This document shows positions 26,513 through 35,750 of a stretch of DNA of 64,000 bases, piece by piece (the first letter of the stretch is position 1; the number at the start of each line of letters is the position of its first letter). Where the stretch lies: assembly GCA_910585955.1 (NCBI GenBank), contig CAJUGC010000002.1, positions 55,585 to 119,584 on the forward strand, in the 5' to 3' direction. The position numbers were made by a program, and so were the translations under genes. This DNA comes from an uncultured Christensenella sp. (GTDB taxonomy: Bacteria; Bacillota; Clostridia; Christensenellales; Pumilibacteraceae). The notes under the pieces were generated by a model. The model saw nothing but the letters and a program-made list of their open reading frames with translations, was not told where the DNA came from and made no database searches.

Positions 26513-28983
26513 TGCCGTTCCTCCTTACCGTGTCGTTCTTTTTGCCGCTTTGTTCCTTCATTCGGAGTTTTTCGCTCCCTTTCTTCATCTTCGCCGCACT
26601 CTTGCTCCCCGTCGCCTTCCGTATCCGTTTCGACCGGCGGCAAAAGCGCATTGCCTCCCGCAGGAAGCGGAACGTTTTTAAGCGCGTCGAGATATGCGGA
26701 TATGCGCGTAAATATCGTCTGCTGTTTGACTCTTTTCTTTTTCTCCCGCTTTTTGAACACAGTCTTGTCGAGCGGCTTATCGAGAACGTACAAGAGCGCG
26801 GGCAGCACCGTCATAACGCAAAGAATCGAAATGAGCGTGCCGCGACCGAGACATAAGCCTATGGATGCAATGAGCGGTTGGCTTGTCAAAAAGCCTATGA
26901 GAAAAGCCGCTACAGTCATGATAGATCCCGACGTGAATATGGTCGGAAAACTTTGCGACAGCGTTTCTATTACAGCCTGTTTTTTCTCCGTCCCCTCTTT
27001 TCTCAACTCCCTGAAACGGTTTGTGATCACTATCGCGTAATCGATAGTCGCGCCCATTTGAATTGCGCTGACTATTAAATATACGAAGAAAAACAGATTA
27101 TTTCCCAAAAGAACCGGATAAGCGAAATTCATGAATATCGCGCCCTGTATGACGAGTACGAGCACTATCGGTATGCCCCAACTTCGGAAAGTGAACATCA
27201 GTATGAGATAGATGAACGCAACCGTAAGAATGTTTATTAGTAGATTGTCGGAAACAAAAGAATCGTTAAGATCGTACGCGCTCATGCTTTCGCCTGCGAA
27301 TATCGCGTCGGGATATATTGCTTTGACGGCAGGTATAAGCCGCTCTATAAGCGCGAAAGTGCTCTCGCTTTCGAGCGCGCCGTCTATATTGAAAATCAGC
27401 CTCGTATAATTTTCCCCTATAAGCTGGGCTTCGCCGTCTTTCAGCGTCGTCTTAAGTTCGTCAAAATCCGCACGCTGTTCGCTGTCGAGATCGAGATATT
27501 CGTCGTGCTCGAAAAGATAATCCAACAGTTCGATTATCGTCACGCCGTACTCGTCCATTTTGTTTCCCGTCAGCGCCCAATAGTCGCCGTTTGCAACGGC
27601 GTAAAGCCTTAGCGCGTTTAGCGAAAGCCGCTCGGAAATATCGAACATTTCGGAAAAGTCACGGTATGTCACGGTATCGGACAGATAGTAGCCGTCGGTT
27701 ATTTCTATGTTCGCTATGCCGAGCGCGGAAGAGATCATCTCCTCGCTCTCCACGGTATCGAGGACAAGCCGCTCCTTTTCGTAGTCGCCCTTGGGCACGA
27801 GTATAACGAACATATTGTCATAACCGAACACTTCCTCCGTGCGGCGTGCGGCAATCATCGTGTCCGTAGGTCTTGCGGTGTCTATCGCCGCTTCCGAATA
27901 CACATATTCGAGTCTTTGAGAGAAAAAGGCGGCAAGCGAAAAAACTATCAAAAAGACTGGCAGCAGTATGTAACGTATCTTGACTATGCCCCTTCCGAGA
28001 AAGTTTATCTTGGGCACGAAGTTGCGGTGGCGCGACTTATCCATAAGTCCCGAAAACGTCATTAAAAGACCCGGCATAAGGAGGAACACCGTAAGAAGCG
28101 AGCATACGATACTCTTTGCAAGCACCATGCCGAGATCGTATCCGAGCCTGAGCTGCATAAACATTAAGGCGACGAGTCCGGAAACCGTCGTAAGGGAGCT
28201 TGAAGAAATCTCGGGAATAGACTTTGCAAGCGCGCGCGTCATGGCTTCGCTTGCATTCCCCGGAAGTTTTTCCTTCTCCTCGGTAAACCGATGGCAGAGT
28301 ATTATCGAATAGTCTATGGCGAGAGCGAGCTGTAAAACTATACAGACGGAATTGGATATAAAAGATATTTTTCCGAGCCAATGGTTCGTCCCCATATTGA
28401 GCAAAGCCGCGACTATGAACACTATGGGAAAGACGAGTATTTCGGCAAAACTTTTGGAAGTAAACAACAAAACGAGCACTATGACTGCCGCCGCGATCGC
28501 AAGGATAACCACCATTTCTTTCGCGAGAATGTCGGCAAACGATTCGACCAGAGGCGACGGCACGCAATAGTCGTATCCGTCAAGTCGCTTTTTTATTCTT
28601 TCAAACGCCGCTTTGGACGCTTCGTCCTCATTGTTTCCGTCGAATGTTATATTAAACAGCGCGCAGGAATCCTTATAGTAGTCGGAACTGTTTTTAAAAG
28701 AAAAGCTCTTTACTCCGTCGTACTCCTTTATCTCCTCATACAGACTTTCGGCGCGCTCGTAAGTTATGTTGCTTATCATTATCTTCGTCGCCCCGTAAGT
28801 CACGAACTCTTCGTCCATTATTTCGAGAGCTTTCGCCGTATCCGTATCTTTCGGGAGATAGGAGGTTATCGAATACTCTATGCCCACTTTCGGTATACCG
28901 ATTATCGCATATATTATGAGAGCGGCAAACAAAACGAAAAAAAGCGCTCGCTTTTCGACTATAAACTTAGCTATCTTATTCAT
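26509..28983 (-). CDS. MMPL/RND-family membrane transporter
   Basis: An 824-residue transporter with two homologous halves, each with one helix, a large outer domain and a bundle of five helices, as in the MMPL branch of the RND superfamily. Recognisable segments are IEYSITSYLPKDTDT at the start of the first outer loop, ALAIDYSIILCHRFTEE and MGATIDYAIVITNRFRELR, the helix-4 region with the proton-relay aspartate. I start at MNKIAKF (28983), which has AAGGAGG upstream. A charged tail follows the last helix. The family exports lipids, drugs or peptides by proton motive force. Coupling to a surface GLUG protein suggests a shared role at the envelope. Confidence 0.92.
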   Translation of the reverse strand: MNKIAKFIVEKRALFFVLFAALIIYAIIGIPKVGIEYSITSYLPKDTDTAKALEIMDEEFVTYGATKIMISNITYERAESLYEEIKEYDGVKSFSFKNSSDYYKDSCALFNITFDGNNEDEASKAAFERIKKRLDGYDYCVPSPLVESFADILAKEMVVILAIAAAVIVLVLLFTSKSFAEILVFPIVFIVAALLNMGTNHWLGKISFISNSVCIVLQLALAIDYSIILCHRFTEEKEKLPGNASEAMTRALAKSIPEISSSSLTTVSGLVALMFMQLRLGYDLGMVLAKSIVCSLLTVFLLMPGLLMTFSGLMDKSRHRNFVPKINFLGRGIVKIRYILLPVFLIVFSLAAFFSQRLEYVYSEAAIDTARPTDTMIAARRTEEVFGYDNMFVILVPKGDYEKERLVLDTVESEEMISSALGIANIEITDGYYLSDTVTYRDFSEMFDISERLSLNALRLYAVANGDYWALTGNKMDEYGVTIIELLDYLFEHDEYLDLDSEQRADFDELKTTLKDGEAQLIGENYTRLIFNIDGALESESTFALIERLIPAVKAIYPDAIFAGESMSAYDLNDSFVSDNLLINILTVAFIYLILMFTFRSWGIPIVLVLVIQGAIFMNFAYPVLLGNNLFFFVYLIVSAIQMGATIDYAIVITNRFRELRKEGTEKKQAVIETLSQSFPTIFTSGSIMTVAAFLIGFLTSQPLIASIGLCLGRGTLISILCVMTVLPALLYVLDKPLDKTVFKKREKKKRVKQQTIFTRISAYLDALKNVPLPAGGNALLPPVETDTEGDGEQECGEDEERERKTPNEGTKRQKERHGKEERQ

Positions 28984-29035
28984 GGGCGAGCCTCCTTGCA
29001 AGTATTCGTGCGATACAATTATGCCGTTCTATAAA

Positions 29036-29064
29036 ATTATACTCGCAAAGAGCGAATTTGTCAA
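29036..29064 (-). promoter_or_regulatory. Promoter of the MMPL-GLUG operon
   Basis: Consensus TTGACA (29059-29064) and TATAAT (29036-29041) on the minus strand with a 17-bp spacer. Confidence 0.85.
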
Positions 29065-29097
29065 CGCAAACCATGAACCGAACTTGTGAAAGTTATG

Positions 29098-29125
29098 TTA
29101 AAAGCGACGGAAATACCGCCGCTTT
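29098..29125 (-). terminator. Terminator after the zinc-ribbon InlB/GLUG protein gene
   Basis: Reading the minus strand, AAAAGCGGCGG and CGTCGCTTTT pair around a short loop with one wobble pair, ending in a short T-run. It lies about 45 bp past the stop at 29172. Confidence 0.65.
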
Positions 29126-29171
29126 TATAGTTCCTCCATATATTACAATGAGCTTAGAAGTGCGAGACCCG

Positions 29172-31811
29172 TCACCTCATCTCATCGAAGTTCAGCGCGA
29201 TCTTCCCGTCGTCGTCTATCCAATATCCGTTTTCGAACGAGGAATCCGTCGCAACGAGATCGGCATACGAATCGACGGAAAGCGTCTTGTAATTTGCATA
29301 ACCCGTATTCGAACCGCTGCATTGCAAGTTTGTGTCGATACCGAACAGACTCAGCGGACGCGTGTTTGAGGTCTCTCCTATTATACTTCCCCAATGACGG
29401 TTCGAGCCGCCCTCGCCCGTAGCGCTTACGGTATTGCCGTAAACCACGCAGCGTTCTATCGCCGTATTGTCCGCTCTGCCTATAATGCCGCCCGCACGAG
29501 GCTGCGCATTGTCGGCAGGCATAAGCCCGCCGCTAAGACGTATTCCGTGCGCGGATACGACCGTATCTTTCGCATAGCAGTCGGCAACCGTAGACGAGGA
29601 CGCTTGCCCCACGATGCCGCCCGCCCACGGCGACGCGTCTATCTTGTTATACTGCGCTCTTGCCGTGACCGAAATATCGCAATTCTCGGCATAGCAACCG
29701 CGAATCACGGAGTTTGTTTTTACGCTTCCGGCAATCGAACCCGCCATGACGTTCCAATCCCAATCGCGATATTCCTGCTTATTTGTCTCGGAAAAAACAT
29801 CTATAGAACAATTTATCGCTCTGCAGTTTTCCACTTTGCCGCCGCCGCGTATTTCGCCGACGATAAGACCGGCGACAGGGCGACGGTGCATTTTGGAATA
29901 TTTTACCGAAGTAGTATATCCCTCTTTGCCCACCTGCAAATTTTTGATCGTACCTTCTGCTTTGGAAAATAATCCGAGATAGCTGAACGTGTTGCCGCTT
30001 TCCTCGACGCCGAACTCTATCGTATAGTTGTATATCGCGTTTCCGCCGCCGTCGAAAGTCCCCGCAAATTCGGGCAGAGGCGTCCAGGACGCACCGCCCA
30101 AGTCGAGATCGGTCACAAGCAGAAATTTCCCGCTCGGATCTGCGCGCACTTCGGTCAGATCGGACTCCGTCTCTATATAAGTAAAATCCGAATACGCCGA
30201 ATCTTTTGTCCACTTAGCATACAGCTTCGTATCCTCCGTCACTTTCCAAACGCCGCTTCCCTTTCCGTCCGAAGCGTACACTTCGTCTCCCGCGCCGTCC
30301 TTTCCCGTATAATACCCGCCGAAAACATAACCGACGCAATGCGGAACTTCTACGTCCTCTTTGCTTGCGTCGAACGCAACTTCCGCAGAATAAGAGGGCG
30401 CTTGAAAACCGTTGTCGAACGTCACGACGGCGCGGACAGCCGTCCACTCTCCGTCGAGACGCACGTCGGAATCCGTCTTCCAGATCCCGTCTACCGCTTC
30501 CACACCGTCGCGATACCATTTATGAACGTATCCCTCGCGCACGGGAACGTAAAGCTTCGTATCCTCGTCGTAAGTGACCTGCTGAGTCTTGACTTTTTCG
30601 TTGCCGAAATAATACGATACGGTGTAAGTTTTCGGAGTAAAGCGAACCGAAAGAGTCATATCGTCGTTTATCGGCGTATCGACGTCGAACTTTTCCGAGC
30701 CGACATAAAAGCCGTCGAACGTATAGCCCTTGCGCTCCGGCTCGATTTTGCCTAGAGTACCGCCTAAGACTACGAAAACATCCTCTAATGAATCGCCGCC
30801 TGCCGTATCGAATTTTATCCGGCAAGGAGCTTCGGCGAGAATATAAATGCCGGATCTCGCGATCTTGAACCTTATCGAATCGCCGGATCCGTTCAACTCG
30901 AATTCCGTCTCGTTCGCCGTCTTTCCGTCCTCGGAAAGCGTGTAGAGTTTGACGCGTTCGCTTAAGTAACTTTCGGGTAAAAGCATCTCGGCGTCTGCGT
31001 CGTTTTTGAGCGTTTCGTTTCCCTCTCCGAACGAAACGGAGTACGGAACGAATTTACCCGAAATTTTTTCCATTGCCGCCGCCGCTTCCGCATACTTATC
31101 CTCGCCGTCGGCGAGCTTTGCCGCGGCAAGCTTTGCGCCGAACTTACCTATCAAGCCGAACGAGGAGTTATCTGTATACACTGTGATCCCGTTTTCGGTA
31201 TCGGTAAGAGAAGGATCGTACAGATATACGAAAGCTCCCGCGCCTATGAGCGCTGCAAGCAGAACGGCTATTACCGAGCCTAACGCGGCTTTTTTCTTTT
31301 TGCGCTTTTTAGCGGCGGTTTTTTCGCGTTCCTCGTTTAGATGAGATATGTATGCGTCGTATTGCTTTTTATATTTTTGCTCGCGGACTATGTCCTCGCC
31401 GGAAATAAAATAACACAAATCTTTCGGGATCTTCAGATATTCTTTTTCCGCCTCTTTCAAGCGGGAATAATTCGTAAAATTATCCGTGAGAAGAACTATC
31501 TTATACCAATAGTAAATAGTATCTATTTCCGCAAGCACGGCGTAAGACGATACGAGACTGTCCAACTCTTTTTTAGCGTCGAAAGTTCTTCCGCGCGCAA
31601 AATCCGCTTTCTCGAGCTCGGTAAAGAACCGACCGCGCGCAGCCATATACTTATCGAGAAAATCCTCGCCCGTAGTCTGCACTACGAATTTTCTACCGCA
31701 CTGCTTACAGGTACAGTATTCTATTCCCATAGGCGAATGAGTTATGCTCAGATTTGCGCTGCCGCAAGTCATACATACTATGGATTCGCCGTATTCCTGT
31801 CTTATCGCCAT
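29172..31811 (-). CDS. Zinc-ribbon membrane protein with InlB-B and GLUG-like outer domains
   Basis: An 879-residue protein without a signal peptide. Zinc ribbon at 13-38 (CMTC and CKQC pairs), an alpha-helical cytoplasmic part to about 170, a KKRKKKK stretch, then one membrane helix (about 176-197) that puts the rest outside. The outer part has a beta domain, about three InlB B-repeat/Flg_new-type units at 325-550 (IKFDTAGGDSL, GYTFDGFYVG, VTEDTKLYAKWTKD), and GLUG-like repeats from about 580 to 800 (AGLIVGEIRGGGKVENC, WAGGIVGQASSSTVADCYA). AGGAGG precedes the ATG. The layout, an inner zinc ribbon and an outer recognition domain, parallels the TIR protein at 7388-9721. Function unknown; an envelope sensor or adhesin is possible. 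Confidence 0.85.
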   Translation of the reverse strand: MAIRQEYGESIVCMTCGSANLSITHSPMGIEYCTCKQCGRKFVVQTTGEDFLDKYMAARGRFFTELEKADFARGRTFDAKKELDSLVSSYAVLAEIDTIYYWYKIVLLTDNFTNYSRLKEAEKEYLKIPKDLCYFISGEDIVREQKYKKQYDAYISHLNEEREKTAAKKRKKKKAALGSVIAVLLAALIGAGAFVYLYDPSLTDTENGITVYTDNSSFGLIGKFGAKLAAAKLADGEDKYAEAAAAMEKISGKFVPYSVSFGEGNETLKNDADAEMLLPESYLSERVKLYTLSEDGKTANETEFELNGSGDSIRFKIARSGIYILAEAPCRIKFDTAGGDSLEDVFVVLGGTLGKIEPERKGYTFDGFYVGSEKFDVDTPINDDMTLSVRFTPKTYTVSYYFGNEKVKTQQVTYDEDTKLYVPVREGYVHKWYRDGVEAVDGIWKTDSDVRLDGEWTAVRAVVTFDNGFQAPSYSAEVAFDASKEDVEVPHCVGYVFGGYYTGKDGAGDEVYASDGKGSGVWKVTEDTKLYAKWTKDSAYSDFTYIETESDLTEVRADPSGKFLLVTDLDLGGASWTPLPEFAGTFDGGGNAIYNYTIEFGVEESGNTFSYLGLFSKAEGTIKNLQVGKEGYTTSVKYSKMHRRPVAGLIVGEIRGGGKVENCRAINCSIDVFSETNKQEYRDWDWNVMAGSIAGSVKTNSVIRGCYAENCDISVTARAQYNKIDASPWAGGIVGQASSSTVADCYAKDTVVSAHGIRLSGGLMPADNAQPRAGGIIGRADNTAIERCVVYGNTVSATGEGGSNRHWGSIIGETSNTRPLSLFGIDTNLQCSGSNTGYANYKTLSVDSYADLVATDSSFENGYWIDDDGKIALNFDEMR

Positions 31812-31928
31812 AGCAGCCTCCTATCTAACGCTCGTTAATATAAACCGTTGTCGTACTTGATTATACTCTTTTTGAGAATAATTGGCAATCGATTTGTATA
31901 TAAAATGAAAAAATAGAAAAACAATCGA

Positions 31929-32669
31929 TCAAAACTCTATATCGATGACCTTATCGAAGCAAACATAGCCCGCGGATTCGAGAGTTTTTTCGAAAGCAAC
32001 GTCTCGAACCGAACAAACGGCTATCGCCGCGCGAGAATAGTCCGCAAGCATTTTTCCGAGGCGAGCGAGCACCGATCTTCCTATCCCGCAATGCCGTCTG
32101 TCCGCACGCACGGCGACCCCTATAAAGCCTTCGCGTTCTCCCCACTCCGCAGTCCCGAACGCGGACACCTTCCCGTTCTCTTTGTAAACGTAGATCGACT
32201 TTTCGCGCATAAGCCGATCTACTTCCGCGCAAGAGATATAACCGAACGCCTCCAACTCCTCTCGGTCGCTTTCGTTTGCGCAGAGCATTGCCGTTTCGGG
32301 CTCGTTGTCCGTGCCGACGTATTCGAAACACAGCGCGCTCGCCCGAGTATACGTCCAACGCGTGCAGCACAGCGCAACAAGCGGCGAATCGCTTGTGAGC
32401 ACTCTTGCCCGGGTAATCCCGAGCTGCTTTAGCGCGAGAGCGAAGGCGGTTTCGGCATAAAGACGGAATTTGGGTTCGAGAAAAAAGCCTCCGAGCACTC
32501 CTCCGTCGGCAAACAAAAACCCCGCGTGCGCTCCGTCGGCTGTTATTTCGTATACCTCGCCAGTAAGATTGTAAGGCAAAAAAGCTCCGCCGTGCGTTCC
32601 GAGGCGCTCGGCGTAGCAAGTCACGCTTTCTTTCGGACAAGACGGTACTTGCGAAAATGAAAACGTCAT
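31929..32669 (-). CDS. GNAT-family N-acyltransferase
   Basis: A 246-residue enzyme whose C-terminal half (about 140-240) is a GNAT fold. The acyl-CoA pyrophosphate-binding motif is VAVRADRRHCGIGRSVL, and the following helix and ESAGYVCFDKV ending are typical. The N-terminal 130 residues are not recognised and may be a second degenerate GNAT half. It starts 4 bp after the acyl carrier protein gene, which raises the possibility that its acyl donor is acyl-ACP rather than acetyl-CoA. This link is an inference from position only. Confidence 0.82.
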   Translation of the reverse strand: MTFSFSQVPSCPKESVTCYAERLGTHGGAFLPYNLTGEVYEITADGAHAGFLFADGGVLGGFFLEPKFRLYAETAFALALKQLGITRARVLTSDSPLVALCCTRWTYTRASALCFEYVGTDNEPETAMLCANESDREELEAFGYISCAEVDRLMREKSIYVYKENGKVSAFGTAEWGEREGFIGVAVRADRRHCGIGRSVLARLGKMLADYSRAAIAVCSVRDVAFEKTLESAGYVCFDKVIDIEF

Positions 32670-32673
32670 CTAC

Positions 32674-32904
32674 CTATTTCGCCGTATTCGCTTCTATATA
32701 GTCTACAAGCGCGCCGACCTTCGTGAGTTCCTCAACCTTTTCGTCGGGAATTATTATTCCCGTTTCGTCTTCGAGCGCAAACAGCATTTCGACAACGAGA
32801 AGAGAGTCGGCTTTGAGGTCGCTCTTTATATCCGTATCGCGAGTTATGGCCGCTTTATCGACTTTCAAGAAATCGGACAGCATTTGCGTTACTTTTTCAA
32901 ACAT
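32674..32904 (-). CDS. acpP: Acyl carrier protein
   Basis: A 76-residue acidic helical protein with the phosphopantetheine attachment serine S34 in the motif KADSLLVVEM. Length and the ALEDETGIIIPDEKV segment fit a fatty-acid-type ACP. AAGGAG precedes the ATG. It is not beside fatty-acid synthesis genes. Instead it lies between a transglutaminase-like lipoprotein gene (24 bp upstream) and a GNAT gene (4 bp downstream), so it may be a dedicated carrier rather than the housekeeping copy. Confidence 0.93.
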   Translation of the reverse strand: MFEKVTQMLSDFLKVDKAAITRDTDIKSDLKADSLLVVEMLFALEDETGIIIPDEKVEELTKVGALVDYIEANTAK

Positions 32905-32928
32905 ATCGGTGATCTCCTTAAGAGTGAA

Positions 32929-34041
32929 TTACATATACAAAAGAATCAAGACGACGCCGTTCGGATATCGCACGAACGGGCGTATTCCTCTGTCTTCGTC
33001 GAGCATGAAGTCTATGGACTTTGCTTCCTTTACAGCCGAGCGAAACAGCGAATCGAAAGCTTCGACCTTACCGAGATCCGTACCCGCGATATCGATACGC
33101 GCTTCAAGCTTGCCTATTTTCTTCCTCCCCGCCTTTGCCGCCGCCTTGAAAAGCTCCTTAAATTCGCTCGATGAAGTTATAAGTATCGAATAGCTTTTTC
33201 CGTCTATCTCGGTTTCAAGCCCCTCGTATACGGGATAGGTCTCGTATGCGTCGAAATTCACGGGATTTGCGATATAGCTCGGGTCGGCTCTGTGCGCTCC
33301 GTACGGCGACGAGTTTATATCGTCGTCCGACAAAAGAAAGAAGCCGTGATGAAGATATTGTCCCATGCTTCCATTCACGTCTATGCGCGCGCTGTCGAGC
33401 GTCACGTCGACGTTATACCATTTGCCGTCTATTTCGACCTTGTTCCACGCGTGCGCCCCGCCCGCATATTCGCCTTCAATCCGAACGCTCCGCACTCCTT
33501 CTATGCCGCACAAAAGATTAAACGCCTTGCTTATACCGTCGCACACGGCGAGCTTTTCCTTAAAAACGCCGGCAAGATTGAAAGAATCGTGCGAGCTTGA
33601 AACGCTTTTCGGATCGGCGAGAAATTTCGAGTATAACTCCTCGTCGTAGACAGTGTTGTAGGCTATATAATCGTGGATCGCGTGCACCGTCTCATAAGTC
33701 GTAAAATCGTTTTTTATATAGCGATCGAGAATGGAAATCGCAACTTCGTAAAGCTCTTTTACATCGCCGCCGTCTTCCGAAAAGCTCGGTCGAAAGCCGT
33801 CCGCGACGACTTCCGCAAGCGAAAGCTGACGCTCGTAAAACGAGTTTCCGACGACTGCGCGCTCCTCTCTTTCGTCTATCTTGCGCACAGGCTCTTTTTC
33901 CGCCTCGCCCTCGCTTATAAGGTGGGGTTCGGGAAGTGGCGCGGGATCACTGCCGAAAAACGGCAGATCGCAAGCCGAAAGCGCACAGCACAATATGACG
34001 GTCATTGCGGCAAGTATCGAAAGAATCGATTTTCGTCTCAT
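32929..34041 (-). CDS. Transglutaminase-like lipoprotein
   Basis: A 370-residue lipoprotein. I start at MRRKSILS (34041), preceded by GGGAGG; lipobox ALSAC with C24. The middle of the protein is a transglutaminase-like cysteine protease fold, with C167 in LAVCDGISKAF, H197 in GGAHAWNKV and D212 in WYNVDVTLD as the catalytic triad. Such secreted domains cleave or cross-link peptides in the envelope. The C-terminal 100 residues are not recognised. The gene overlaps the protease gene upstream by 4 bp and is followed by the ACP gene, so all four form one operon. Confidence 0.88.
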   Translation of the reverse strand: MRRKSILSILAAMTVILCCALSACDLPFFGSDPAPLPEPHLISEGEAEKEPVRKIDEREERAVVGNSFYERQLSLAEVVADGFRPSFSEDGGDVKELYEVAISILDRYIKNDFTTYETVHAIHDYIAYNTVYDEELYSKFLADPKSVSSSHDSFNLAGVFKEKLAVCDGISKAFNLLCGIEGVRSVRIEGEYAGGAHAWNKVEIDGKWYNVDVTLDSARIDVNGSMGQYLHHGFFLLSDDDINSSPYGAHRADPSYIANPVNFDAYETYPVYEGLETEIDGKSYSILITSSSEFKELFKAAAKAGRKKIGKLEARIDIAGTDLGKVEAFDSLFRSAVKEAKSIDFMLDEDRGIRPFVRYPNGVVLILLYM

Positions 34042-35171
34042 CGCTTTATACCTCCCAATTCGCCGACGGTAATCTTTATCTCGTTCCCGCCCCGAATTAC
34101 GGTAAGCGTGAGTTTTTCTCCGTCTCCCCAAGTGTTGTACTTATAAAGCTCGCCCACGACGGAAACGAAGTCGCACGGTTCGACTTTCAGTCCGCCTATC
34201 TCGGTAATTTCGTCGCCCTCCGAAAGCAGTTTCGTGCCTGTGGAATCTATATGCGTGACGGTAAGCTTAAAATCCACGAATTTTATTTCGGTGTGAAGCG
34301 CCTGTATATACATTGTTCCGTATTCGCCGGCGGTTAACGAAAGCGCGGGGAAATCGACAAGTCCGTTCTGCTCGTTTTTTACCAGCACGTCGTACATCGC
34401 GGCGATCACGGGCGCGGGCGTAAGATAGCAGGTATCGCATACGCTCTCGCCCGCGGAATTAGTCGTAACACGCCAAGTGTTCATGCCGACGAGTCCGCCG
34501 TTCATATCGTAGACGGCCGCTCCAGAATTACCCGAATTAAACGGCGCGCACACGCCGATGACGGCTACTGTATACAGCGCGGAATTATGAATGCTCTTTT
34601 GCGGATTGGTCACGAGACTCGGCGTGGAAACGATGCCGTTCTGCGCCTGAATCCCGAAGCCGAGATTGTTTCCGAGACAAAGTATTTTCCCTCCGGTTTT
34701 AGCCGCCGCCACTCCGTTTGCACGAATGTCCACATAAGGATTTTCAGGAAAACGATCTGTTTTCAAAAGCGCTATATCATAGTAAGGATCGTACCCGATC
34801 AGTTCGAGCTCACCCGCCTTTTCGTAAGACGTTCTGCCGTAGAAACGCGCGCAAAGGGAGGATACGTCCTCGCCGCTGACATGGTAGTTCGTAAAAAGAT
34901 ACATCTCGTTTTCGTCCGTCGTATAGGCAAACGCGCTTCCGTAGATGTTTCTTACGCCGTCGTAAATTTCGACCGCGTTGTATTTGTACTTTTCGTAGAT
35001 CTCGGCGTAAATCTCGCTTTCGCCTTTTCCGCCGTCGGAATTGCGAAAAATCGACACGCCTGCCATTACTATGAGCGCGATAAGAAGCGCGGCTATGAGA
35101 GCAAACAGAGACAATAGCGCCGTTATGAGCACATTCGGCTTTCCGCTCTTTTTGTTGTCGGTGTTTTCCAT
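34038..35171 (-). CDS. Membrane-anchored trypsin-like serine protease, HtrA/DegP-like
   Basis: A 377-residue envelope protease. N-terminal membrane helix at about 14-42 with the protease domain outside. The catalytic triad is H97 (TNYHVSG), D132 (YYDIALLK) and S216 (GNSGAAV). The C-terminal 100 residues contain a PDZ-like domain (LLSEGDEITEIGGLKV). I start at the ATG at 35171, which has AAAGGAG at the right distance. The HtrA family handles misfolded or regulated envelope proteins. First gene of a four-gene operon with a transglutaminase-like lipoprotein, ACP and GNAT. Confidence 0.9.
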   Translation of the reverse strand: MENTDNKKSGKPNVLITALLSLFALIAALLIALIVMAGVSIFRNSDGGKGESEIYAEIYEKYKYNAVEIYDGVRNIYGSAFAYTTDENEMYLFTNYHVSGEDVSSLCARFYGRTSYEKAGELELIGYDPYYDIALLKTDRFPENPYVDIRANGVAAAKTGGKILCLGNNLGFGIQAQNGIVSTPSLVTNPQKSIHNSALYTVAVIGVCAPFNSGNSGAAVYDMNGGLVGMNTWRVTTNSAGESVCDTCYLTPAPVIAAMYDVLVKNEQNGLVDFPALSLTAGEYGTMYIQALHTEIKFVDFKLTVTHIDSTGTKLLSEGDEITEIGGLKVEPCDFVSVVGELYKYNTWGDGEKLTLTVIRGGNEIKITVGELGGIKR

Positions 35172-35199
35172 GCTCACTCCTTTATACTATCGTCTTACT

Positions 35200-35228
35200 A
35201 TTTTAGCACAAATAAACCGTTTTGTAAA
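35200..35228 (-). promoter_or_regulatory. Promoter of the protease operon
   Basis: TTTACA (35223-35228) and TAAAAT (35200-35205) on the minus strand, 17 bp apart. Confidence 0.75.
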
Positions 35229-35316
35229 TATATTGTTTGTAGAAGCGGCAAATTTTTTCCGCGCATAAGCTCCGTACATAGCCTTAAAAGGGCTTTAAAC
35301 ACAGGAGGTATGCGAA

Positions 35317-35595
35317 ATGTGTAACGGTAAACGGCTTTGCGGAGCTAAATTTGTGCTTTGCGACGAGTGCGGTAAGGAGATCGCCTGCGGCGTGACCAAC
35401 GAGTGCGGCGAACTCGTATTCGACCCGCTGCCCTGCGGAAGATATTTTATCCGCGAGATATGCGCGCCCGAAGGCTACAAACGCAGCGACGAGTGCGTCG
35501 AGGTGGTAGTCGGCTGCGGCAACTTGCACCGTCTCGTCGAATTCGTCAATACGCGAGAATGCGGCAGTATAAAAGTCGTAAAATACGGCGTTTGA
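35317..35595 (+). CDS. Small Cys-rich SpaA/Cna-B-like protein
   Basis: A 92-residue protein with eleven cysteines and no signal peptide. The pattern GAKFVLCDECGKEI, then GELVFDPLPCGRYFIREI and APEGYKRSDE is that of a SpaA/Cna-B prealbumin-like beta sandwich, normally a domain of cell-wall pilins. Here it stands alone and appears cytoplasmic or released by another route. AGGAGG precedes the ATG. The combination of high cysteine content and small size recalls spore coat proteins, which is only a guess. Confidence 0.75.
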   Translation: MCNGKRLCGAKFVLCDECGKEIACGVTNECGELVFDPLPCGRYFIREICAPEGYKRSDECVEVVVGCGNLHRLVEFVNTRECGSIKVVKYGV

Positions 35596-35609
35596 CAAAA
35601 ATATCGCTT

Positions 35610-35690
35610 TGTGTCGAAAACGGCGAGTACTCGCTATATTCGACACATTGTCGAAAGAAACGGGTACTCGATGTTTTCGACACAAGACGC
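35610..35690. repeat. Twin hairpins with TGTCGAA arms
   Basis: Downstream of the SpaA-like gene, two successive inverted repeats share the arms TGTCGAA/TTCGACA (GTGTCGAA...TTCGACAC, then TTGTCGAAA...TTTTCGACACAA). Their loops both contain GTACTCG. A third GGTACTCT follows without the arms. No T-run follows either. They may end the upstream transcript or mark a protein-binding array; their role is unknown. Confidence 0.5.
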
Positions 35691-35750
35691 GAAAATATCG
35701 GGTACTCTACTATACCTTTTTTCGAAAAAGTAGACGAATATAGGATAACA

